Assembly (NCBI RefSeq): GCF_004102025.1
Contig: NZ_CP025228.1
Coordinates: 496,001 to 560,000 of the forward strand
Source of the DNA: Actinomyces qiguomingii
Lineage (GTDB): Bacteria; Actinomycetota; Actinomycetes; Actinomycetales; Actinomycetaceae
Direction: 5' to 3'
Length of the DNA: 64,000 nucleotides
Under the pieces are notes generated by a model. It was given only the letters and a program-made list of their open reading frames with translations, was not told the origin of the DNA and searched no databases. Shown here piece after piece: positions 1 to 6,998 of the stretch (the first letter of the stretch is position 1; the number at the start of each line of letters is the position of its first letter). The position numbers and the translations under genes were made by a program.

Positions 1-522
1 CAGGGCGCGCGCATGACCCGCCTCTTCGACGACCACGCCACAGTCGCCGCCTTCCGCGCCGAGCTGCCGAAATGCACGCTGCTTCACGTCAGCGCACACG
101 GTCGGCTCGACCCAGACGATACGTTCGAGGCCGGGATCGAGTTGGCCGACGGTCGATTCACGCTCCGTGACCTGGCGGCAAGTCGCACGGCCACGGGGCG
201 ACTGGCGGTGCTCCTGACCTGCGAATCCGCATCGGGTGACTTCGAGGCTCCTGATGAGGCCCTGCATGCGGCCGGGGCGGCGCAGCAGGCCGGCTTCGCG
301 GAGGTCGTGGCCGCCACTTTGCCGGTGCGAGATTCCTCGGTCGTGCCCTTCGTGACGTGCCTGTACGCGGCCGTCGCCGCCGAACCGACGGATGGGGACT
401 TTGCGTCGGCCGTGGCGCGGGCGGTGGCTGACGCGGTCGATGAGCTGCGTTTGGACCCTCGGTACGCGGTGGATCCCTTGTCATGGGTGCCCTACGCACA
501 CTTCAGCGGATATGGCCGTTGA
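1..522 (+). CDS. CHAT-domain (caspase-like) protein, C-terminal part
   Basis: The reading frame is open from the first base, so the gene starts upstream of the window and only its last 173 codons are seen. The visible part looks like the catalytic end of a CHAT (clostripain/caspase-like) peptidase. The likely catalytic His is in LLHVSAHG (codon 97-99) and the likely catalytic Cys is in LLTCESA (codon 220-222), each after a hydrophobic strand as in the family. CHAT domains cleave proteins and occur in defence systems, including some type III CRISPR systems (Craspase, SAVED-CHAT). The gene lies about 250 bases before CRISPR array 1 and in the same island as cas10, so a defence role is plausible. 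The N-terminal sensor or partner domain is outside the window, so membership of the CRISPR system cannot be settled here. Confidence 0.75.
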   Translation, partial: QGARMTRLFDDHATVAAFRAELPKCTLLHVSAHGRLDPDDTFEAGIELADGRFTLRDLAASRTATGRLAVLLTCESASGDFEAPDEALHAAGAAQQAGFAEVVAATLPVRDSSVVPFVTCLYAAVAAEPTDGDFASAVARAVADAVDELRLDPRYAVDPLSWVPYAHFSGYGR

Positions 523-602
523 ACTAGCGGCTAAGCGCAGTCAGGTGGCTCAGGTGGTGGCGCCGGGTGCGGTTGGTGGTATTTGTGGGGTGTGTGTGGC
601 TG

Positions 603-776
603 GTGGGGCGTGGCGGTGAGGTTGCGATTTGGTCTACGGTACAAAGTTTGGTACGTCTTGACCCCGACTTTTCCGCATGACTTCGTTGAAAGTTGGTGGC
701 TGGAGGGGGCTGGAGGGGTGTCGGTGGCGATCTCGAGCCTGGAAGTGGTGGTATGACGCGGTTTCCAGGGGTAGGG
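603..776 (+). promoter_or_regulatory. CRISPR leader 1 (internally deleted)
   Basis: This stretch is nearly identical to the leader before array 2 (3201-3455) and to the reverse complement of 55659-55913, but it is 80 bases shorter. The missing piece corresponds to 3321-3400 of leader 2 and is bounded there by two copies of CGGTGGCG, of which one remains here. The lost segment carries the second arm of the TTCGTTGAAA/TTTCAACGAA inverted repeat. The array it feeds has only one spacer. Confidence 0.85.
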
Positions 777-881
777 GTCAGGAAGCACCTCGCACCTCCA
801 GGTGCATTAAGACGAGCCGGTCGCCCGGTCTGTAGCCTTGTAGGATCAGGAAGCATCTCGCGCCTGCGGGTGTACTGCGAC
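777..881 (+). CRISPR. CRISPR array 1 (one spacer)
   Basis: A perfect 37-base repeat (777-813, starting GTCAGGAAGCACC and ending ATTAAGAC) is followed by a 31-base spacer (814-844) and a strongly diverged terminal repeat (845-881). The repeat contains GCACCT-CC-AGGTGC, able to form a short hairpin. The intact repeat lies next to the leader and the decayed one at the far end, so the leader is on the left. The repeat matches arrays 2 and 3. Confidence 0.9.
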
Positions 882-1331
882 TGCTTCGGTGGCATGGTCT
901 GTGGAGTATTTGCTGGTTTCTGGTGCGTGGCTGGGTGGGGTGGCGTGCTTATGGCTACTGAGACCGGGGTGGCTTATTCGCAGCGCCGCCAATATCCCCG
1001 TATGATCACGGTTTTTCTGCACCATCGCGCGGAAAGCACGGGAATTCCGCAGCGGTGGGTCGCCACCGTGAACAACCTCCGGCGGTTCCAGCGACTCTGA
1101 TGTCGTGCCCCCCTTTGGTGGTGCGGGCGCATGTACCACTGCCTGGGGGTGCAGACTTCTGACGAATCGTCGGCTGTAACGTACGATCCGTCAGGGCAAT
1201 GCGCTTACCCTCGCGCCGGTTCCACCGTGTGCACTCAACTGGTGCGCATGCCCGGCGATACAGACGTGCCCGGTGATTCAGGCACACGCCAACCACCGGC
1301 TCATCGTGTCCCTAAGCATGAGGAGTCGTTT
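882..1331. other. Intergenic stretch without a recognisable gene
   Basis: Lies between array 1 and the 3' end of the PKD-domain gene. I see no convincing coding frame, RNA gene or repeat. Open frames here have no ribosome site or family likeness. Confidence 0.5.
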
Positions 1332-2189
1332 TTAGTGTCGTTTTTGGGTTTCGGCTTGGTCAGTGAGGTAGGTGAGGGTGCGGACGATGTTGTAGGGGGT
1401 GGTGGTGTTGGTGGTGGTGATGGTTCCGACCACGGGGGTGGTGGTGCCGCCGTTGGGGGTGTAGGTGGCTTTCCAGGTGGTGGTCAGGGTGGTGGTTACG
1501 TCGGTGGCGGTGGCGGTGTAGCGGTGGGTGAGGGTCTGGTTGGGCCAGGCAGCACCGGGGTCGGTGGTGGTTGTGGTGGTGCCGTCTCCCCAGTTCCAGG
1601 TGTAGGAGGTGGGGGTGGCGTGGATGGTTACTTCGGTTCCGGCTACGGTGGTGGTCAGGACCTGGGTGTCGGGGCTGGTGTAGACGATGAAGTCCTTGGT
1701 CAGCAGTACTTCTGGGCCTGGGGGTTGGCGGGTGATGCCTGAGCCCTCGGCCAGCAGGGTGGACACGTCGGTGGAGGAGATCGTGATCACCACGGTGGTG
1801 CCGTCTGCGGCCTGGGCAGTGGTTGCCGCCGCGGCATCGGTGGCGCACTCGTCAGGATCAAGCACAACAGCACGCATTCCGACGTTCACGCCCATTCTCA
1901 TACCGAAGCACATGGCATAAGACAAACTCGCCATAAAAGCGGCCCTCTCATCGAACACCCCACCAGTGCCGCCCTCAACAGTGACACCGCCCCCACCCGA
2001 ACCACCAGAAACATACGAATATACCTCATGGGAGGTCCCACCAGTAACCGTGACCGACTCCTGCGCCGAGTATGCATTCATTGTTACTTTGGTTTGAGAG
2101 TCCGCAAGTGCGTCGGGAGCAATGCACATTGAAGTCCAGGTGACTGCATAAATGGTCCCCAATATGATAGCGAAAGCCCTGACTTTCAT
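1332..2189 (-). CDS. Secreted PKD-domain-like protein
   Basis: 285 residues with an N-terminal signal peptide (hydrophobic core about 5-20, likely cleavage after ALA near residue 29). The second half carries a PKD-like beta-sandwich signature, YTWNWGDGT, followed by a Thr-rich segment and LTHRY, as at the end of PKD repeats. PKD domains are usually extracellular interaction modules. The start codon overlaps the stop of the upstream lipoprotein gene by four bases (ATGA), so the two are probably one operon. Thr- and Gly-rich low-complexity stretches give long false frames on the other strand. The pair sits between CRISPR arrays 1 and 2, but nothing in the protein suggests a CRISPR role. The PKD call rests on the WGDG motif only. 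Confidence 0.75.
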   Translation of the reverse strand: MKVRAFAIILGTIYAVTWTSMCIAPDALADSQTKVTMNAYSAQESVTVTGGTSHEVYSYVSGGSGGGGVTVEGGTGGVFDERAAFMASLSYAMCFGMRMGVNVGMRAVVLDPDECATDAAAATTAQAADGTTVVITISSTDVSTLLAEGSGITRQPPGPEVLLTKDFIVYTSPDTQVLTTTVAGTEVTIHATPTSYTWNWGDGTTTTTTDPGAAWPNQTLTHRYTATATDVTTTLTTTWKATYTPNGGTTTPVVGTITTTNTTTPYNIVRTLTYLTDQAETQKRH

Positions 2190-2926
2190 TCCGAATCATC
2201 CTCTCTCTCTAGTGCCACCGTTTCAATTTTCCAGTTGTCCTCTATCCAGTAAAGTTGAACCAACTGTACGTCGTCGGTGATCTCGTATTCTGTCGCCGTG
2301 CCGTCTTCCGAGTGGTCTGTGTGGGCTTCAGAAACCACTTGTGTGCGTATGACGTAGCGGTTGGGGTCGTTCTCGTCTACCAAGTACCCCAGAGCGGTGA
2401 TTTCCTGCTCCCACGGATCGACCCACCCGCCGGCGTCATGTCGAGCGGCCACGTCCGTGGCTACGTTGTTGCAGAATTTGCAGTCGTCTTTGCTCATGTT
2501 CTTCCAGGCTTCCAGGTCGCCGGTAGCGAAGACGTAGGGGAACAGGTTGAGGAAGTATGTGGCGGCTTCGGCGGCGCCTTCGGGTGTGAACTGTGGGGTG
2601 TAGGGCTGGGGTGCTTCCATGGCCAGGGCGGTGGCTCTGGCCGCGGCCTGTTCGGGTGGCAGTGTCGGCGTGGCACTAGCACTAGCACTGGCGGTGGTGG
2701 TTGCTGGTGGGGTCCAGGTGGGGCTGTAGAAGCTACTGGCGCCACTGCCCCGGGAACACCCGGCGCCCAACACGACCAAACACCCCGCCACCGCCACAAG
2801 TAGCAGCGCCCGGCCCGCCTCTGCGACACCACGGGTGGAACCGTCAGACCGCAGGCGCCGACGGGCCACAGCGGCCGACACCCGGTATCTACGGGGATTG
2901 TGATGACGTGTGGGAGCGGTGGACAT
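2186..2926 (-). CDS. DUF6318-family lipoprotein
   Basis: 246 residues from the ATG at 2926, chosen because GAGGAGG lies seven bases before it; an in-frame start further upstream has no such site. A hydrophobic segment (about 40-56) ends in a lipobox-like LGAGC with Cys 57, predicting a lipid-anchored exported protein. A Ser/Thr/Ala/Pro linker follows. The globular part has the pattern I associate with DUF6318 of actinobacteria: a TPEGAAEAATYFLNLF segment, a DDCKFC cysteine pair and HDAGGW. Function is unknown in the family. It is the first gene of a two-gene operon with the PKD-like gene. The family name is from memory of the pattern. Confidence 0.75.
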   Translation of the reverse strand: MSTAPTRHHNPRRYRVSAAVARRRLRSDGSTRGVAEAGRALLLVAVAGCLVVLGAGCSRGSGASSFYSPTWTPPATTTASASASATPTLPPEQAAARATALAMEAPQPYTPQFTPEGAAEAATYFLNLFPYVFATGDLEAWKNMSKDDCKFCNNVATDVAARHDAGGWVDPWEQEITALGYLVDENDPNRYVIRTQVVSEAHTDHSEDGTATEYEITDDVQLVQLYWIEDNWKIETVALEREDDSE

Positions 2927-3200
2927 GGGGGCGGCCTCCTCAATGAGGACCCTGACGGGGACTATCGGGCGCGCCGGCCCGAATGCCGGCGCCAGGCAAC
3001 CGTACCCACACCCCCACCAGGACCGCCACCCCCAACCACCCACCTGTGGAAAACCCGCCCATCCCGAACGATCTGCCTGTGGAAAACCTGTCCTCAACCC
3101 GCACGGCGCACACCTCCACAGCGGACAACAGCGCGTTACTTGTTCCGGTTTCGGTGCGCGGCTTGTGGTGGTCTCGGTGGCGAGAGTGGCTGGTGGTGCT

Positions 3201-3455
3201 GGTGGGGCGTGGCGGTGAGGTTGCGATTTGGTCTACGGTACAAAGCTTGGTACGTTTTGACCCCGACTTTTCCGCATGACTTCGTTGAAAGTTGGTGGCT
3301 GGAGGGGGTTTGGGGGGTGTCGGTGGCGCTTGGCTTGTTTTCAACGAAAGGTGGTAGTTTTGGCCTGGTGCCAGTCGGTTCCGTGGGGTGCTTGCGGGGC
3401 CGGTGGCGATCTTGAGCCTGGAAGTGGCGGTATGGCGCGGTTTCCAGGGGTAGGG
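3201..3455 (+). promoter_or_regulatory. CRISPR leader 2 (full length)
   Basis: A 255-base segment directly before array 2, repeated almost unchanged in reverse before array 3 and with an 80-base deletion before array 1. It holds an inverted repeat, TTCGTTGAAA (about 3283) and TTTCAACGAA (about 3340), and the word CGGTGGCG at both 3321 and 3401. Conservation stops at the first repeat and at the outer end near GTGGGGCGTGG, which defines the leader. Confidence 0.85.
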
Positions 3456-3788
3456 GTCAGGAAGCACCTCGCACCTCCAGGTGCATTAAGACAGCTGCAG
3501 ACGCCTGTTGACATCATACAGGCGGACGGTCAGGAAGCACCTCGCACATCCAGGTGCATTAAGACATCTCGGCCGCCACCTCTTCGATCAAATTATCGTT
3601 CAGTCAGGAAGCACCTCGCACCTCCAGGTGCATTAAGACACGTCCATGGCCACCGAGTAGGCGACCAAAGACAATACGTCAGGAAGCACCTCGCACCTCC
3701 AGGTGCATTAAGACAGAGACCCTGGTGCCAGGGGGCAGGTGCAGTCCAAAAGTCAGGAAGCACCTCGCACCTTCAGGTGCATTAAGAC
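3456..3788 (+). CRISPR. CRISPR array 2 (5 repeats, 4 spacers)
   Basis: 37-base repeats at 3456, 3529, 3603, 3678 and 3752, separated by spacers of 36, 37, 38 and 37 bases. Repeat 2 has one substitution and the last repeat has another, so the decayed end is on the right and the leader on the left. The last eight bases of the repeat, ATTAAGAC, would form the 5' tag of the crRNA if it is processed as in other type III systems (inference). The array is about 460 bases upstream of RT-cas1. Confidence 0.95.
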
Positions 3789-4012
3789 GGAGGTGAGTCC
3801 ACCTCCCCATTGCCGAGGTCGGTCCTACGCGGGCTCTTCCGGTTTTGGGGGTGGGAAGGGGGCGATGGCTCAGCAGGGAAGGTAGGTCGGCAGCCCGGTG
3901 GGGTGGGATACCCCGGTGCACGTGCCGAGGCGGCTGATGGTTCGTGCGTGCACCCACAGTCGTACAGTCGTGCCGGCCATTGATCCTGCCGCGCACCGGC
4001 CGCCGGGCCAGA

Positions 4013-4136
4013 AGGTCCGAGATCGGCATAAACGCCGTTGATGCTGCCGTGAGCCGCTGCGGCATCGGCATGATTCCAACGTTCTGTTCGCGGCATCCAA
4101 CGCTGCCCGGGTCGTTTGCGCCGATTCTGGACACTT
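4013..4136 (-). repeat. Solitary copy of the 125-bp hairpin repeat
   Basis: The right arm CGTTTGCGCCGATTCTGG...ACACTT and a central GCATGATTCCAACG match the reverse complement of the hairpin core found inside the three MITE copies (30030-30154, 32933-33057, 56525-56649). Length is the same within a base. The MITE ends and the 19- and 22-bp arrays are absent. It lies in the 464-base gap between array 2 and RT-cas1, which otherwise shows no gene. Confidence 0.65.
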
Positions 4137-4252
4137 CCGGACCGCAAGGGGCCGCATGCTTGCCGTTGCGCCGCCCTAACGCCCTGCAGGCTCCGACGGT
4201 CGGCGCTACGATCGCTGCGTGCCGCGTCACCGCTCAACGAAGAGATCGTGCA

Positions 4253-6382
4253 ATGGACTCGCAACCGGATGATCCGTCGTCTTCTGTGGAGCGCGGCCCG
4301 TGCCCAGCGGAAGGGCCGGTGAAGATCCATCGCCGCGGCCACCGGCAGCATCGGCGCCCCCGCAGACGTCAACGTGGTGACGCCACCCGCTACCCGCGGC
4401 GCGACCAGTTCCTGGGCCGGGACCTGCCGCCGCTTGCCAGGTGCTCCCTCCTGCCCACCAAGCCCGCGGATGCGGCCCCGCAGGAGGCAACCCCGCATTC
4501 CCTGTATGACCGCATCAGCTCGGTCGAGACGCTGACCGCCGCCTGGGAGACCGTGCTGGCTCGCGACGCCCGCGACGGCGTATTGCAGAAGCAGACACGC
4601 GCCATCGTTGGTGACCTCGACCGTTTTCTCGCCGAGCTTTCAACATCCCTGCGCGAGGGTACCTACACCCCCGAGCCCTATCTACGACTGGACATCCCCA
4701 AGCGCGAGCCCGGACAGACACGAGTGCTCCACGTTCCCTCCATCCGCGACCGGATTGTCGAGCGGGCGGTCCTGGACACGATTGCCCACACCGCCGACCT
4801 ACTGATGTCGACGTGCTCCTTCGCCTACCGCACCGGTATTGGTACAGATGACGCCATCGACCTACTCGCCACCCTCCGCGACGACGGCTACAAGTACGTG
4901 CTGCGCACCGACGTAGAGGACTACTTCCCCAACGCCGACGTCGAGGACGCCCTCTGCGTGCTCTCCCCGGCGCTGCGCTGCACTCGCATCATCAACCTGA
5001 TTCGCGTACTCGCCCGGCCCCGCCGCGCTCATGGCGAGCGGCGCGTACGGGGCCGCGGCATCGCCCAGGGCTCCTGCCTGTCGCCCCTGCTGGCGAACCT
5101 GGCCCTGGCCGACGTCGATACGGCACTGTGCGACGCCGGCTACGGTTACGCCCGTTTCGCCGACGACATCGTCGTATGTGCCCCTACTGAAGACGACCTG
5201 CTGTCTGCATACGACCTGCTCAGCACCGGGGTCGCCGCCCACGGGCTGAGCCTGAACCAGGGGAAGACCACCATGACCACCTTCGACGAGGGTTTCTGCT
5301 ACCTGGGAGTCGACTTCTCCCGCACGCGCCCGGCGGTCGATCCCCACCATGACATCAAGGGCCGCCCCAATCCGGACAAGGTCGTTTACGTTGGCCGCGA
5401 CGGCGCACGGCTGCACGTGACCAAGGGGAGGCTGATCGTCGACGGCGCCGACGGACTTCCGCAGGTCTCGATTCCGCGGCAGGCCGTCAGTCGGATCGTG
5501 CTTACGGGCGCCGTGGGCCTATCCGCCGGGGCGCGCTCGTGGGCGCTGTACAACGACATCGACGTCGTCTTCCTGTCCCGGCGCGGCAGCTATCTGGGCC
5601 AGCTCTCCGGCCTGCGGGACACTGCCAACGCCCGGCGTCTGCTCACCCAGGCCGCCTTCGCCGCCGACGACGGCGCTCGTCTTCCGCTTGCCCGCGCCAT
5701 TGTGCGGGCCAAGCTGCGCCATCAGATCGGCGTCCTGCACCGTATCGGACGTCGCGACCGTGGCGCGGACATCAAGACGACCTGTGCCACGATCCGGAGC
5801 CTGTCCGGGGACGCCGCTTACGCCGCCGACACCGATGAGCTGATGGGCTTGGAGGGGGCGGCGTCGACGGCGTACTTCGAAGCGTTGTCTCTACTGGTTC
5901 CCGAGGACGTCTCCTTCCGGGGCCGCAGCCGCCGCCCACCCAAGGACCTGGCCAATGCGGCCTTCTCTTATGCGTATGCGATCCTGCTGGCCGAATGCAC
6001 CGGCGCGCTAATAGCGGCCGGGCTGGAGCCCTCGCTGGGCGTGCTGCACGCCTCCACCGACAAACGCCCCAGCCTGTCCCTGGACCTGATGGAGGAATTC
6101 CGTCCGCTGCTGGTTGACCGCACCGTCATGGCGCTGTTGCGCTCCCGGCGTCTGCGACCCGAGCACGCCATCGACTCCCCGGATGGGGAGGGAGTGTGGC
6201 TCGGGCCGGAGGGCAAGAAAGCGCTTGTGGACGGCTACGAGGCGACTGTGCAGCGGCAGGTCAAGGGCGCGTTACCCGGGTTCGCGGGCACATGGCGGCG
6301 GCACATTCACCACCAGGCGCAACTGCTGGGGCGTGCCATTACCGATCCCGACTACGAATGGACGGGTGCGGCATGGCGATGA
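4253..6382 (+). CDS. cas1: Reverse transcriptase-Cas1 fusion (spacer acquisition)
   Basis: 709 residues from the ATG at 4253 (AAGAGA before it). The frame is open further upstream, but that part is Arg/Pro-rich and runs into the hairpin repeat. A basic, poorly conserved N-terminus (about 1-75) is followed by a group-II-intron-like reverse transcriptase: TDVEDYF, IAQGSCLSPLLANLAL and the catalytic YARFADD with FADD at residues 302-305. Cas1 starts near residue 378 (YVGRDGARLHV), with metal ligands E534 (GLEGAAS), H599 (LHASTDKRPSL) and the acid cluster of DLMEEFRP (D611/E614). Cas1 integrates new spacers, and in RT-Cas1 systems the RT allows capture from RNA. No Cas6 domain is fused at the N-terminus, unlike Cas6-RT-Cas1 proteins. 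cas2 overlaps the 3' end by ten bases. Confidence 0.95.
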   Translation: MDSQPDDPSSSVERGPCPAEGPVKIHRRGHRQHRRPRRRQRGDATRYPRRDQFLGRDLPPLARCSLLPTKPADAAPQEATPHSLYDRISSVETLTAAWETVLARDARDGVLQKQTRAIVGDLDRFLAELSTSLREGTYTPEPYLRLDIPKREPGQTRVLHVPSIRDRIVERAVLDTIAHTADLLMSTCSFAYRTGIGTDDAIDLLATLRDDGYKYVLRTDVEDYFPNADVEDALCVLSPALRCTRIINLIRVLARPRRAHGERRVRGRGIAQGSCLSPLLANLALADVDTALCDAGYGYARFADDIVVCAPTEDDLLSAYDLLSTGVAAHGLSLNQGKTTMTTFDEGFCYLGVDFSRTRPAVDPHHDIKGRPNPDKVVYVGRDGARLHVTKGRLIVDGADGLPQVSIPRQAVSRIVLTGAVGLSAGARSWALYNDIDVVFLSRRGSYLGQLSGLRDTANARRLLTQAAFAADDGARLPLARAIVRAKLRHQIGVLHRIGRRDRGADIKTTCATIRSLSGDAAYAADTDELMGLEGAASTAYFEALSLLVPEDVSFRGRSRRPPKDLANAAFSYAYAILLAECTGALIAAGLEPSLGVLHASTDKRPSLSLDLMEEFRPLLVDRTVMALLRSRRLRPEHAIDSPDGEGVWLGPEGKKALVDGYEATVQRQVKGALPGFAGTWRRHIHHQAQLLGRAITDPDYEWTGAAWR

Positions 6383-6660
6383 TCGTAATCCTCGCCTACG
6401 ACGTGTCGGCCGATTCGCGCCGCACCCGCCTGGCCGCGGCCCTGGAGAGCTGGGGCTACCGGATTCAGGAGTCGGTGTTTCAACTGCGGCTGGAGGACGG
6501 CGAGCTTGACGAGGTGCGCGAACGCGTCAACGACATCATCGACTCGCGCGACGACGTGGTCCATATATACCCGCTGTGCGCGAACTGCCTAGGGCGGGCC
6601 GAGGTGCAAGGCACCGCCCCGGCTCTCGACGACGGCGGCCTGTACCGCGGGGTGTGGTGA
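6373..6660 (+). CDS. cas2: Cas2 spacer-acquisition protein
   Basis: 95 residues. The N-terminus MAMIVILAYDVSADSRRTRL is the standard Cas2 strand with the conserved Asp in AYDVS. DDVVHIYPLC and the Cys after it fit the type I/III Cas2 ferredoxin fold. Cas2 is the structural core of the Cas1-Cas2 integrase. The ATG at 6373 overlaps the end of RT-cas1, so translation is probably coupled; a second ATG at 6379 is possible. It converges with the small gene at 6697. Confidence 0.93.
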   Translation: MAMIVILAYDVSADSRRTRLAAALESWGYRIQESVFQLRLEDGELDEVRERVNDIIDSRDDVVHIYPLCANCLGRAEVQGTAPALDDGGLYRGVW

Positions 6661-6696
6661 GGCAGCTCGCCGGCGGGTGCCCGTGTGGGAGCGCCT

Positions 6697-6987
6697 TCAG
6701 TGGTCCTCGGCGAGGAATCCGGCGATCTCTTCCGCAGTGATCGGGCGGCCGATGCGCAGCAGGTGCAGGCCGGTCTCCTGGTCCACCTCTGGAGTGGAGG
6801 TCGGATCGGCCTGGTCGAGCGGTGCTGAAGTCGACTTCAACCGCGCCGCGGGCATGGACTCCTCCGGCACGGCCGTCCTCTGCGCGGCATTCCCCTGAAT
6901 GCCGTCGGGTAGATCGACCACCGTGCACACAGGCGCATCGTATCGCACCAAACGTGTTGTGTAATGGAACGTGCGCCGCCAGCTCAT
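6697..6987 (-). CDS. Small unknown protein at the end of the type III operon
   Basis: 96 residues from the ATG at 6987, which has GGTGAGG nine bases upstream; the longer frame from 7029 would overlap the preceding gene. The start MSWRRTFHYTTRLVRYD is basic, the middle is Pro/Ser/Thr-rich and the end is acidic (ITAEEIAGFLAEDH). I recognise no family. It follows the large membrane gene by 11 bases on the same strand and is the last gene of the minus-strand cas operon, so it may be co-transcribed. It could be a small partner of the membrane protein (inference). Confidence 0.5.
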   Translation of the reverse strand: MSWRRTFHYTTRLVRYDAPVCTVVDLPDGIQGNAAQRTAVPEESMPAARLKSTSAPLDQADPTSTPEVDQETGLHLLRIGRPITAEEIAGFLAEDH

Positions 6988-6998
6988 GTTGACGCGCC

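Noticed and set aside
814..844. Self-targeting by CRISPR spacers within the window
   Set aside because: No obvious match of any spacer to other parts of the window by eye; a full search was not possible.
1131..1742. Long plus-strand frame with a Gly/Val-rich product
   Set aside because: Complement of the Thr-rich PKD-domain gene; the repeats of GGT/GGTG codons create it.
3276..3785. Plus-strand frame reading through leader 2 and array 2
   Set aside because: Its product repeats RKHLAPPGALR because it translates CRISPR repeats.
3944..4252. Upstream extension of RT-Cas1
   Set aside because: The open frame reaches back into the hairpin repeat and has no family similarity; the ATG at 4253 is preferred.
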